DNA of 64,000 bases, from positions 1 through 64,000 of the forward strand of contig CATFEX010000023.1 of assembly GCA_949511625.1 (NCBI GenBank), written 5' to 3'. The notes under the pieces were generated by a model, which had not been told where the DNA came from, ran no database searches, and saw only the letters and a program-made list of their open reading frames with translations. The DNA is from UBA11891 sp003533785 (lineage in GTDB: Bacteria; Bacteroidota; Bacteroidia; Flavobacteriales; Flavobacteriaceae). The position numbers were made by a program, and so were the translations under genes. Below, piece by piece: positions 51,443 through 59,219 of the stretch (position 1 is its first letter; each line of letters begins with the position of its first letter).

Positions 51443-52898
51443 CTTCTTCGATTAGTCCAGACACTATTTTTCCGGAAATCAAAGCTGGTGGTACGCCCGG
51501 TCCAGGGACAGTAAGTTGCCCACTGAAAAAAAGTCCTTCCACTTTTTTACTTTTAAGTTTTGGTCGTAAAAAAGCTGTTTGCATAAGGGTGTTGGCCAAT
51601 CCATAGGCATTTCCCTTATAGGAATTGTATTCACTAATAAAATCTTTGACACAGAACGATTCTTGAAACAGTATGTGGGATTTAATCTCTTGTTGAGTCA
51701 ATCGTTCCATTCGTGCCATCACGATATCGAAATATTTTTCCCTAAGTTCGGAGTTGTCTTCAATACCTGGAGCTATCGGGATGAGTAGGAAAAGAGCTTC
51801 TTTTCCTTCAGGGGCCATCGTGGGATCAGTGATAGAGGGGAAATTGGCATAAAATAGAGGGTCAGTCGGCCACTCTGGGTTGTCATAAATTTGTTGCGCA
51901 TGGCGGTCAAAATCCACATCAAAAAACAGGGTATGGTGAGTTACCCTATCTAATTTTTTATCCAAGCCAACATAAAATAAAAGAGAGCTGGGAGCAAATG
52001 TTTTTTTGGCCCAATAATTTTCACTGTAAACTCGATACTTTGGGGGCAATAATGTTTCGGTATGATGGTAATCGGCACCACTCAAAACAAAGTCTGCTTC
52101 GATTGTTTTTCCCTGGGTCTCAATTCCGCTGGCACGTCCTTGATTTACAAGTATATGTTCTACTGGACTGTTCGTATGAAAGATCACACCCAGTTCTTTA
52201 GCTAACGATACCATGCCCTCTACGATAGAATACATGCCTTTGTCAGGATGCCAGGTCCCTAAACCAAAATCAGCGAAATTCATGAAGTTATAGAATGCCG
52301 GAGTGTTTTGTGGCTTGGCCCCTAGGAATAAAACTGGAAATTGCAAAATTTGACGCAGTTTGGGGTTCTTGAATTCTCGCGTGACATCTCTTTTAATGTT
52401 ACTAAAGAAGTAGCGGATTTTTTTGATGGTAGTGGTGGTAATTAATTCCAGAGGCGAGATCCCAGGTCGATAGACTAAGTCGGTGATAGCAATGTTGTAA
52501 TTATTTTGAGCTTGATTGATAAAGGATTTGAGTTTTTTTCCACTCCCTTTTTCTACGGCTTCGAATGCAGTGTAAATCTTATCTAGAGAATCTCCAATCG
52601 AGATACTGTTATTTTCTCCAAAATAGACTTGATAACCGGGGTCAAGGCGGTCTATTTTGTAATAGTCTGATGGTTTTTTGCCAAAATCGGCAAAGAATTT
52701 TTCAAACACATCGGGCATCCAATACCAGGAAGGTCCCATATCAAATGTGAATCCGTCTCTCTTTAGCTGACGAGCCCTTCCGCCTAGGGAATGATTTTTT
52801 TCAAATACCTCTACATCGTGTCCCATTTGCGCCAAATAACTGGCGGCAGAAAGCGAAGAAAAGCCACTTCCTAGAATGAGAATTTTTCTTTTCATCAT
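51414..52898 (-). CDS. crtI: Phytoene desaturase
   Basis: A 494-residue FAD amine-oxidase-type desaturase that converts phytoene to lycopene or neurosporene. Nucleotide-binding ILGSGFSSLSAASYLAQ near residue 6 and EVFEKNHSLGGRARQ follow; the C-terminal FAD motif LFFSGQLTVPGPGVPPALISG is that of CrtI rather than CrtD. ATG at 52898 (or 52895) is preferred over an upstream ATG because it gives the standard N-terminus. No crtB (phytoene synthase) is beside it. A -7 box and a TTGTTTAA box overlap the start. Confidence 0.92.
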   Translation of the reverse strand: MMKRKILILGSGFSSLSAASYLAQMGHDVEVFEKNHSLGGRARQLKRDGFTFDMGPSWYWMPDVFEKFFADFGKKPSDYYKIDRLDPGYQVYFGENNSISIGDSLDKIYTAFEAVEKGSGKKLKSFINQAQNNYNIAITDLVYRPGISPLELITTTTIKKIRYFFSNIKRDVTREFKNPKLRQILQFPVLFLGAKPQNTPAFYNFMNFADFGLGTWHPDKGMYSIVEGMVSLAKELGVIFHTNSPVEHILVNQGRASGIETQGKTIEADFVLSGADYHHTETLLPPKYRVYSENYWAKKTFAPSSLLFYVGLDKKLDRVTHHTLFFDVDFDRHAQQIYDNPEWPTDPLFYANFPSITDPTMAPEGKEALFLLIPIAPGIEDNSELREKYFDIVMARMERLTQQEIKSHILFQESFCVKDFISEYNSYKGNAYGLANTLMQTAFLRPKLKSKKVEGLFFSGQLTVPGPGVPPALISGKIVSGLIEEAIYSQSPTK

Positions 52899-52902
52899 TA
52901 AA

Positions 52903-52910
52903 CAAAGATA
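52903..52910 (-). promoter_or_regulatory. -7 box at the crtI start
   Basis: The minus strand reads TATCTTTG, a full match, four bases from the crtI ATG. A TTGTTTAA box (52898-52905) overlaps both, the same 8-mer that is repeated before crtA. A protein bound there would block transcription. Confidence 0.5.
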
Positions 52911-52938
52911 AGGAAATACTGGTAGGAGAAGTGTTTGG

Positions 52939-53643
52939 CTATCGCTCTTTTCTTCGTTTAGCGGCAATGATTTCTTCAACAAAAGAAGCGCTAATAATCC
53001 CTGTTGGGATGGCCACTACTCCAATACCAACTAAAGAAATAACCGCAGCAAAGGCTTTGCCACCCACGGTTATGGGATACACATCTCCATAACCCACTGT
53101 GGCCAAGGATACCGTTGCCCACCAAATTGATTCTGTGATACTTCCAAACTTTTCTGGTTGCGCTTCGTTTTCCAAAAAGTAGATGGCGGAAGCAGAAAAT
53201 AAGATGGTTAGTATGGAGAGAAATAGAGTGAACTTTAATTCGTTTCGAACAGCAGAGAGAGCTTGAATAAATAATTTTAAAGATGCACTATCTCTCCCTA
53301 ATTTAAAAATCCGTGTCAGTCTAAACAAACGTAAAATTCGCACGAAACGCCCGTCAACCTTAATAAACTGGTTGAGATAGAAAGGTAGTATTGAAATCAA
53401 ATCGATCAATCCAAAGGTGCTAAACATATATTTAGTGGCTCCTCTGACTCCTTCATTTTTGAATCCTACAACAACTCGAAATAGATATTCAAAAGAAAAA
53501 ATAGCAATAGAAAAGGTTTCAAAAACATAAAAATAGCTGTGATACATTTCACGTATAGATACATGGGATTCCAAGATCATCGCAATGACATTGGCAATAA
53601 TAAGACTATAAATAAATTTATCGAAAGTGGCTGAAATCTTCAT
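52939..53643 (-). CDS. Voltage-gated potassium-type ion channel
   Basis: A 234-residue six-helix channel subunit. S4 voltage sensor with regularly spaced arginines, RFVRILRLFRLTRIFKLGR (99-117), then the pore with the selectivity filter TVGYGD (182-187) and a final S6 helix. The layout matches small prokaryotic Kv channels. It is cut off from the carotenoid genes in orientation: it lies between crtI and the crtA operon. A tiny membrane-peptide gene ends exactly where it begins. Confidence 0.93.
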   Translation of the reverse strand: MKISATFDKFIYSLIIANVIAMILESHVSIREMYHSYFYVFETFSIAIFSFEYLFRVVVGFKNEGVRGATKYMFSTFGLIDLISILPFYLNQFIKVDGRFVRILRLFRLTRIFKLGRDSASLKLFIQALSAVRNELKFTLFLSILTILFSASAIYFLENEAQPEKFGSITESIWWATVSLATVGYGDVYPITVGGKAFAAVISLVGIGVVAIPTGIISASFVEEIIAAKRRKER

Positions 53644-53727
53644 TTAGCTCCTCATATCTTTTAGAATTACGATTAAAACAATGGCTGAGGTAATGATAAC
53701 AGTAATGGCTACAGAAGTTGGTGTCAT
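53644..53727 (-). CDS. 27-residue single-helix membrane peptide
   Basis: On the minus strand an ATG at 53727 encodes MTPTSVAITVIITSAIVLIV followed by ILKDMRS and a TAA that directly abuts the ATG of the channel gene. The peptide is one membrane-spanning helix with a basic end. It is too short for usual gene calling. A TACTTTTG -7 box 19 bases upstream and zero-gap coupling to the channel support expression. It could be a channel accessory peptide or a small membrane protein of cbb3-like size; no family recognised. Confidence 0.6.
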   Translation of the reverse strand: MTPTSVAITVIITSAIVLIVILKDMRS

Positions 53728-53746
53728 ATTTAATGTAATAGTCTTC

Positions 53747-53754
53747 CAAAAGTA
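53747..53754 (-). promoter_or_regulatory. -7 box of the small peptide/channel operon
   Basis: The minus strand reads TACTTTTG, a full match to TAnnTTTG, with a TTTG at 53769-53772 (short 14-base spacer). It is bounded on the far side by the first TTGTTTAA box at 53780. Confidence 0.45.
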
Positions 53755-53779
53755 ATAAAAATTACCAGCAAAAATCATA

Positions 53780-53907
53780 TTGTTTAATCATTTGTATTTC
53801 AATGGGTTATTCATTTTGTTTAATGAAATAACAAAAAAGATAAAAAATTGTTTAAGCTTTATTTGTTTTGTACAGACTTTTTTATTTATATTTAAACAAG
53901 TTTAAAT
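53780..53907. promoter_or_regulatory. Repeated TTGTTTAA boxes and a palindrome before crtA
   Basis: TTGTTTAA occurs at 53780-53787, 53816-53823 and 53848-53855 (spacing 36 and 32 bases, about three helical turns) and once inverted (TTAAACAA, 53892-53899). The last copy is part of the palindrome ATTTAAAC-AA-GTTTAAAT (53890-53907), which overlaps a -7-like TATATTTA (53887-53894) with a TTTG (53862-53865) 21 bases upstream. This has the form of an operator for a dimeric regulator of the carotenoid genes. No regulator gene is in the window. Confidence 0.5.
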
Positions 53908-53920
53908 TCAATTTGGTTTC

Positions 53921-53990
53921 AAACGCCTCTGCATTTTACTTCCATAAGTCAAATTCTAAAATCCAAGTCAGAGGCGTTTTCTTTTTCACT
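53921..53990 (+). terminator. Terminator-like hairpin upstream of crtA
   Basis: AAACGCCTCTG (53921-53931) pairs perfectly over 11 bp with CAGAGGCGTTT (53969-53979) across a 37-base loop and is followed by a T-rich stretch. It lies between the palindromic promoter and crtA. It may end a short leader RNA or act as an attenuator. The rest of 53728-54004 holds the boxes listed and no gene. Confidence 0.5.
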
Positions 53991-53991
53991 G

Positions 53992-53999
53992 TATCTTTA
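53992..53999 (+). promoter_or_regulatory. -7-like box directly before crtA
   Basis: TATCTTTA, one mismatch from TAnnTTTG, ends five bases before the ATG and lies after the hairpin. A second, nearly leaderless transcript of the operon could start here independent of the upstream control region. Confidence 0.35.
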
Positions 54000-54004
54000 T
54001 CGTC

Positions 54005-54709
54005 ATGAAACTACACGAGGCCAAAGCATCTGTCTTTATTGATATATTCCGATTTAATACAAATCGGTTTTGGGCTTTCAAGCAAATGATATTGGGCCCC
54101 AGAGCAATTGCAAATGTCAAAGGACTAGGTTTCTATCGTTTTTTAGGGACAGGAGGTGGAATGGGCTTTAGTTTGCGACCTGATTTTGGCACCTATGCTG
54201 TTCTCACCCAATGGGATGATCCTGAGGATTATAAAAAATTCATTGCAACACATTCCTATTGGGCTACCTATCAACGGCATGCTACTCAACAGCGTACACT
54301 CCACCTAGTCCCTGTTCAAAGCCACGGAAAATGGGACCAATCCAACCCTTTCGTATCTAGTATTATAAAAGACTTGGAAGTTGGGGATGCTCCTGTAGCT
54401 ATTGTCACACGAGCAACAGTCAATTGGAATCGTCTATTCTCCTTTTGGCGTGCCGTTCCCAACGCCGCTAAAAGCATTGAATCAGCTACCGATGTGCTCT
54501 ACTATAAAGGGATAGGAGAGTGGCCTTGGGTGCAACAAGCCACCGTCAGTATTTGGAAAAATTTTGATGCTGTTAATGCCTATGCTTATAAGAATCGAGA
54601 TCATGCAGATATTGTTCAGAAAACACGACTTAAAAAATGGTACAAAGAAGATCTTTTTTCTAGATTTGTTGTGAAAAAAGACACTCATTTTCAACCCATC
54701 ATAGTGTGA
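54005..54709 (+). CDS. Spheroidene monooxygenase-like (CrtA-type) carotenoid hydroxylase
   Basis: A 234-residue CrtA-family protein: FRFNTNRFWAFKQM at the start, GTGGGMGFSLRPDFGTYAVLTQW, and the C-terminal ATVSIWKNFDAVNAYAYKNRDHADI with the conserved Tyr/His region. In purple bacteria CrtA oxygenates C2 of spheroidene; a flavobacterial relative is known as a carotenoid 2-hydroxylase in myxol synthesis. With cruF and crtD following, a 2-hydroxylated monocyclic carotenoid (myxol type) is a likely product. Overlaps crtD by four bases. Confidence 0.88.
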   Translation: MKLHEAKASVFIDIFRFNTNRFWAFKQMILGPRAIANVKGLGFYRFLGTGGGMGFSLRPDFGTYAVLTQWDDPEDYKKFIATHSYWATYQRHATQQRTLHLVPVQSHGKWDQSNPFVSSIIKDLEVGDAPVAIVTRATVNWNRLFSFWRAVPNAAKSIESATDVLYYKGIGEWPWVQQATVSIWKNFDAVNAYAYKNRDHADIVQKTRLKKWYKEDLFSRFVVKKDTHFQPIIV

Positions 54710-56178
54710 AAAAAGCCCTTGTCATTGGTGCCGGAATCGGCGGATTAGCTACTAGCATCCGATTGGCGAAGAAGGGATATCGTGTAAGCGTTTTTGAAAA
54801 AAATGACTATCCAGGAGGCAAGCTCTCAACTTTTACTCTTGGACAGTATCGGTTTGATGCAGGGCCCTCTTTATTTACTATGCCTCATTTTGTGACCGAT
54901 TTGTTCACTCTAGCCGGGGAAACACCAAGCGAACATTTCACCTACAAAAAAAAAGACATTCATTGCGAGTACTTTTGGGAAGACGGTACCCGCTTGACAG
55001 CCTATTCCGATCGGAATCGATTTTGTCAAACCGTTGAAGAACAACTCGACGTCCCGGCACAAACCATTCACAACTATTTAGAAAGGGCCCAAAAGAAATT
55101 TGACCTAACAGCTCCGCTGTTCTTGGAAAAATCCCTTCATAAATTAGGAACCTATTTTAATAAAGAAACTAGAAAAGCCCTACTTGGACTGGGGAGTTTG
55201 GAACTATTTAAAAGTCTTCATCAGGTAAATAAAGAACAGCTAAAAAACCCCTATCTGATTCAATTCTTCAATCGATTTGCAACCTACAATGGCTCAGATC
55301 CCTACCAAACTTCTGGTATTATGAGCTTGGTTCAGCACTTAGAAGAACATTACGGTACGTTTATACCAAATCACGGAATGGGAGCCATTACTGAAAGTTT
55401 ATTTCAATTGGCACAGCGTATGGGCGTTGAATTTCACTTGGGACAATCGGTAGACTCTATTGTGATAGAAAACAAAAGAGCAGTAGGGATCAAAGTGGGG
55501 AATCAGCGACAAAAGGCCGATCTGGTGGTTAGCAATATGGATGTAGTGCCTACTTACAAACATCTTTTACCAAATCAAAAACAACCCAAACGTACCCTTG
55601 AGCAAGAAAGGTCTAGTTCTGCTCTTATTTTCTATTGGGGAATTAAAAAATCATTTCCAAAGCTCAACCTTCATAATATCTTTTTTTCCCAAAATTATTC
55701 GAAAGAATTTCAGGCTATATTTCAAGATAAAACCCTTTCTGGAGACCCTACGGTGTATGTGAACATAACCTCAAAGGATGTTCTTTCAGACGCGCCAGCG
55801 GGTTGTGAAAATTGGTTTGTTATGATCAATGCTCCAGCCGACAATGGACAGGATTGGGATGCGCTAATTGCTCAAACAAGGATTAAAGTATTGGAAAAAT
55901 TGAGCCGAATTTTAGGACAGGATATCGCTTCTTTAATAGAAGAAGAAACACACTTGTCTCCCCCCTTGATAGCTCAAAAAACAGCCTCCTACCGGGGGGC
56001 TCTTTACGGTGCTTCAAGTAACAATCGAATGAGTGCTTTTCTTCGTCACCCTAATTTTTCTAGGACGATAGATAATCTCTATTTCTGTGGAGGGAGTGTT
56101 CATCCCGGTGGGGGTATACCCCTCTGCTTGCTTTCTGCAAGAATAACCGCCGACATGATTCCTGATGTTCATGCTTAA
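54706..56178 (+). CDS. crtD: CrtD-type carotenoid 3,4-desaturase
   Basis: A 490-residue FAD desaturase. The start is GTG, overlapping the crtA stop (GTGA), and gives the normal N-terminus KKALVIGAGIGGLATSIRLAKKG. The C-terminal motif YFCGGSVHPGGGIPLCLLSA is that of 1-hydroxycarotenoid 3,4-desaturases rather than CrtI. It introduces a double bond near the end of a 1-hydroxylated carotenoid. It lies between crtA and cruF, as expected for myxol-type synthesis. Confidence 0.9.
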   Translation: MKKALVIGAGIGGLATSIRLAKKGYRVSVFEKNDYPGGKLSTFTLGQYRFDAGPSLFTMPHFVTDLFTLAGETPSEHFTYKKKDIHCEYFWEDGTRLTAYSDRNRFCQTVEEQLDVPAQTIHNYLERAQKKFDLTAPLFLEKSLHKLGTYFNKETRKALLGLGSLELFKSLHQVNKEQLKNPYLIQFFNRFATYNGSDPYQTSGIMSLVQHLEEHYGTFIPNHGMGAITESLFQLAQRMGVEFHLGQSVDSIVIENKRAVGIKVGNQRQKADLVVSNMDVVPTYKHLLPNQKQPKRTLEQERSSSALIFYWGIKKSFPKLNLHNIFFSQNYSKEFQAIFQDKTLSGDPTVYVNITSKDVLSDAPAGCENWFVMINAPADNGQDWDALIAQTRIKVLEKLSRILGQDIASLIEEETHLSPPLIAQKTASYRGALYGASSNNRMSAFLRHPNFSRTIDNLYFCGGSVHPGGGIPLCLLSARITADMIPDVHA

Positions 56179-56827
56179 AGTCAACTCCATAACCCCTTAT
56201 ACCTTATCCATAGGCTTGATCTGGTTGTTTCATATATCAGGTATTTTAGGGATCATCTATGGTGACTCACGCTGGTTTGTTGAGGCGACTCCTCTAAATC
56301 TGGCAGTCTCTTTTGTTTTGTTGCTGTGGCAAGGATATCAAAAGAAAAATTTTTTGTGGATTTGTTTTCTCTGTTTTTTTGTAGGCATGAGCACGGAATG
56401 GTTAGGAGTACAATACGGTCTTATTTTTGGAAATTATCAATATGGACAGATGTTGGGGCCCAAAATAAAAGGCGTTCCATGGTTGATCGGGGCCAATTGG
56501 GTAATTGTAGTCTTTTGCACAGGTATGGTGGCCAGAGAATTGACCGAAAATCGTTGGTTACGCGCCTTATTAGGTACAGCAATGATGGTTTTTTTGGATG
56601 TACTGATCGAACCCATAGCTCCCATTTTGGACTTTTGGACTTTTGCTGGAGGTGAAGCCCCATATCAAAATTATTTGGGTTGGGCCTTGGTTGGGTTTCC
56701 CTTGCAGATGGTTTTCCATTTTTCTAAACTAGAACTTAAGGGATGGTTTTATCACAATCTATATTTGCTTCAATTGCTCTTCTTTATGATTTTGCTTTTG
56801 CGTCTTAATTCACTGCCTGACTTCTAA
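56165..56827 (+). CDS. cruF: CruF-type carotenoid 1',2'-hydratase
   Basis: A 220-residue membrane protein with six to seven hydrophobic segments. GMSTEWLGVQYGLIFGNYQYG and the DVLIEPIAPILDFWTF stretch are signatures of CruF/DUF422 hydratases, which add water to the psi end of gamma-carotene or lycopene. The start (56165 or 56171) overlaps crtD. Last of the crtA-crtD-cruF operon. Confidence 0.9.
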   Translation: MFMLKVNSITPYTLSIGLIWLFHISGILGIIYGDSRWFVEATPLNLAVSFVLLLWQGYQKKNFLWICFLCFFVGMSTEWLGVQYGLIFGNYQYGQMLGPKIKGVPWLIGANWVIVVFCTGMVARELTENRWLRALLGTAMMVFLDVLIEPIAPILDFWTFAGGEAPYQNYLGWALVGFPLQMVFHFSKLELKGWFYHNLYLLQLLFFMILLLRLNSLPDF

Positions 56828-56837
56828 AAGGAACTTG

Positions 56838-56845
56838 TATTTTTA
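56838..56845 (+). promoter_or_regulatory. -7-like box directly before the lipoprotein gene
   Basis: TATTTTTA ends four bases before the ATG at 56850, one mismatch from TAnnTTTG. Another close promoter. Confidence 0.3.
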
Positions 56846-56849
56846 TCTC

Positions 56850-57362
56850 ATGAAACATTTGCTGGTTCCCTTTATTTTATTCGTTTCGGTAGTGGCCTGT
56901 GGTCCCAAAAACAAAACATCCATACAAACAAAAAACCAAACGAAAGACACCATACTCTTTACGCTTTCTTCAAAGCCAGCAAGACTTGTTATAGTTCCTG
57001 AAAACCTCTATGCCAAACTCGACATCGACGAATGGGAGGCACTCACTCGATGGACTGATGACTTTGAAGATTTCACTGCCCTAGACACCAAGGGAGTTAC
57101 CTCTTTTTTGGAAGCCTTAGAGGTACAAACAAAAACTTTTTACAAGACAAAATTTCCTCCAGAATTTGAAATCCATCCTGTCCGAAGCCGACTGAAGGTC
57201 GTTTTGATGCAGATTCAAAAGGCAAAATTTTATGCATCTACACAGCAATTAGACAGATTAGAACCAGCCCTAGACACCATGTACTTTCAATACAATAATT
57301 TTTTAAATAGGATTATTGACTTGGGAGATGAAGTGAGTTTGGAAGTAGCAGAAGAAGACTAG
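56850..57362 (+). CDS. Unknown lipoprotein
   Basis: A 170-residue protein with a lipoprotein signal (SVVAC, Cys17). The mature part is helical and acidic, with DIDEWEALTRWTDDFEDF and LKVVLMQIQKAKFY. I do not recognise a family. ATG at 56850 is preferred over an upstream in-frame ATG because it gives a clean signal. The stop codons of this and the next, convergent gene share CTAG. Confidence 0.65.
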   Translation: MKHLLVPFILFVSVVACGPKNKTSIQTKNQTKDTILFTLSSKPARLVIVPENLYAKLDIDEWEALTRWTDDFEDFTALDTKGVTSFLEALEVQTKTFYKTKFPPEFEIHPVRSRLKVVLMQIQKAKFYASTQQLDRLEPALDTMYFQYNNFLNRIIDLGDEVSLEVAEED

Positions 57363-57796
57363 AACCAAGAAGATTTAATTCTAGATTCTGATTTTTTTTC
57401 AAAACGGGTAAGCGTTTGTACAGCATCTTTAAGCTTTTGAATAAGGGAATCTAACTGAATTTTTGTCGTTTCAATTCCTTCCAATAAACCGATAATCTGA
57501 ACGTCAATATCTAGGCAGTTTTCAAAACTTGTTTTTTGAGAATCCTGTAATGAGGCTACCAACCGTTGCTCCATTTGGACTCCTTTTATATGCGTGATAT
57601 CTGTATCCTGTTGGAAACTGCGTAATTGCACTTCCAATTCCTGAAAATAATGATGGCGTAAACGAGCTTGTCGGTGAAGAAAACGTTGTACTTCGGTAGG
57701 ATGGCGTCCCTCAGCAGTTTTGAGATATTCTAGCTTCGAACTCTTGAGTAATCCAAGGGCTCGAATCAATTGATTTATATGCAATTTTACAGCCAT
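57359..57796 (-). CDS. Helical protein, DUF2383/PA2169-like
   Basis: A 145-residue all-helical protein. The N-terminal INQLIRALGLLKSSKLEYLK and FLHRQARLRHHYFQELEVQL resemble the four-helix bundle of PA2169/DUF2383 proteins, ferritin-like in shape. The metal ligands of ferritins are not obvious. Soluble, no signal peptide. Function unknown; call tentative. Confidence 0.5.
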   Translation of the reverse strand: MAVKLHINQLIRALGLLKSSKLEYLKTAEGRHPTEVQRFLHRQARLRHHYFQELEVQLRSFQQDTDITHIKGVQMEQRLVASLQDSQKTSFENCLDIDVQIIGLLEGIETTKIQLDSLIQKLKDAVQTLTRFEKKSESRIKSSWF

Positions 57797-57845
57797 AACA
57801 ATCTAAATGTAAGATAATCAATAGGCTAGTGACATTATAAAGGAT

Positions 57846-58661
57846 TTATTCTATCAACAACTTTTCAACGATAAATGAAAAATCGTAGTCGGATACGAAG
57901 CGATTACTGCTTATTTTTTTTGGATATTTTGTTTGTTGATCAAATTTGAGAGGTGGAATTTCCCATTGATATGCCAACTGTGAGTAGTAGTCTTCTTTGA
58001 TGGGATGATAAGGACTAACCAGATTATAACAGTGCTGTTTCTTCTGCGTCAACAGGACTTTTTCTAAGCCTGCAAGAACATCTATTTGATGTATTAAATT
58101 GACTGGGTTTAGCCCTGCCTCAATTCTAGAACGCATCCGCAAACGGTGAATGGGATGCCGATCGGGTCCGATTAGCCCGCCAAGACGAAGAATGATAATC
58201 GTGTCTGGAAAATTGTTAATAAGTGCCTGTTCAACCTCAATTAATTGTAGACCCGAAAGCGTATTAGGATGGCATTGAGAATCTTCATTCAATTTTCCTT
58301 GGGCTTGACCGTACACAGAAATACTACTGGTAAAAATTATTTTTTCAAGCTTGTATTTCTTTAACTGTGAAATCAAAGGGGTTATTTTTGCTACAAAATT
58401 GGACGTTTGATCAGTACGAAGTCCTGGAGGGATCGCGATGAGCAAGATATTTATATGCTCAAAAAACGTTAAATCTCCAATCCAGCTTCCTTCTTTGAGT
58501 TGGAACGGATAACCTTCAATTCCAAATGCCATGAGTTCCTTTGCCTTTTCAGCTTGTGTCCGCGTTCCCTTAACAAAAGCTCCTTGGCGCACCAATTTAC
58601 TTCCTAAGGCTGTACCTAACCAACCACAGCCTATAATTCCAAGACGAATATGATTAAACAT
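57846..58661 (-). CDS. NAD(P)-binding Rossmann protein (YeeZ-like epimerase/dehydrogenase)
   Basis: A 271-residue Rossmann protein: LGIIGCGWLGTALGSKLVRQG (residues 7-27, the dinucleotide motif), later IIFTSSISVYGQ and IILRLGGLIGPDRHP, typical of extended SDR proteins related to YeeZ. The Tyr/Lys pair of classical SDRs is not clear. Substrate unknown. It stands alone on the minus strand. Confidence 0.75.
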   Translation of the reverse strand: MFNHIRLGIIGCGWLGTALGSKLVRQGAFVKGTRTQAEKAKELMAFGIEGYPFQLKEGSWIGDLTFFEHINILLIAIPPGLRTDQTSNFVAKITPLISQLKKYKLEKIIFTSSISVYGQAQGKLNEDSQCHPNTLSGLQLIEVEQALINNFPDTIIILRLGGLIGPDRHPIHRLRMRSRIEAGLNPVNLIHQIDVLAGLEKVLLTQKKQHCYNLVSPYHPIKEDYYSQLAYQWEIPPLKFDQQTKYPKKISSNRFVSDYDFSFIVEKLLIE

Positions 58662-58751
58662 TTACAAGCACTATATATGAGATTAATTAAAAACAAATAA
58701 AAACATTACATATTTTTTAGTATCTTACTAGAACCATTAAAAATTAGCATC

Positions 58752-59219
58752 ATGGCAGTGAAAAGTTTCCAAGGGGCACGTGCTAAAAAAACGGGCACCA
58801 AAACACCTCAATTATTGGTTCGTGACATCATGTGTCAAAATTTGATTTTGTTTCATCCAGAACAATCCATACACGAAGTAATGCAAAAATTTGTCAAATA
58901 CCGTATTTCTGGAGGTCCAGTTGTCAATAACGCTGGAAAGCTGGTGGGGGTTATTTCTGAAGCCGACTGTATGAAAGAAATTTCGGATAGCCGATATTTC
59001 AACATGCCCATACTCGATAAATCGGTTCAAAACTTTATGACGGATGGAGTGGATACAATCGATGCCTCTAAAAGCTTATTTGAAGCAGCATCATTATTTT
59101 CAAATTCAACACGCCGTCGCTATCCCGTAATGGAGAAGGGGAGATTAGTGGGACAGCTGAGTCGTAAAGATGTTGTCTTGGCAGCACTCAATCTCAAGAG
59201 CAATACTTGGCGATCCTAG
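58752..59219 (+). CDS. CBS-domain pair protein
   Basis: A 155-residue protein with a tandem CBS pair: VRDIMCQNLILFHPEQSIHEVM at about 25-46, and FMTDGVDTIDASKSLFEAASLF in the second. CBS pairs sense adenosine nucleotides or ions. It has a basic N-terminal tail. Ends one base before the convergent HDAC-like gene. Confidence 0.9.
   Translation: MAVKSFQGARAKKTGTKTPQLLVRDIMCQNLILFHPEQSIHEVMQKFVKYRISGGPVVNNAGKLVGVISEADCMKEISDSRYFNMPILDKSVQNFMTDGVDTIDASKSLFEAASLFSNSTRRRYPVMEKGRLVGQLSRKDVVLAALNLKSNTWRS

Noticed and set aside
52899..52982. 28-residue N-terminal extension of CrtI
   Set aside because: It overlaps the end of the ion channel gene and the -7 box; the normal Rossmann start follows the ATG at 52898.
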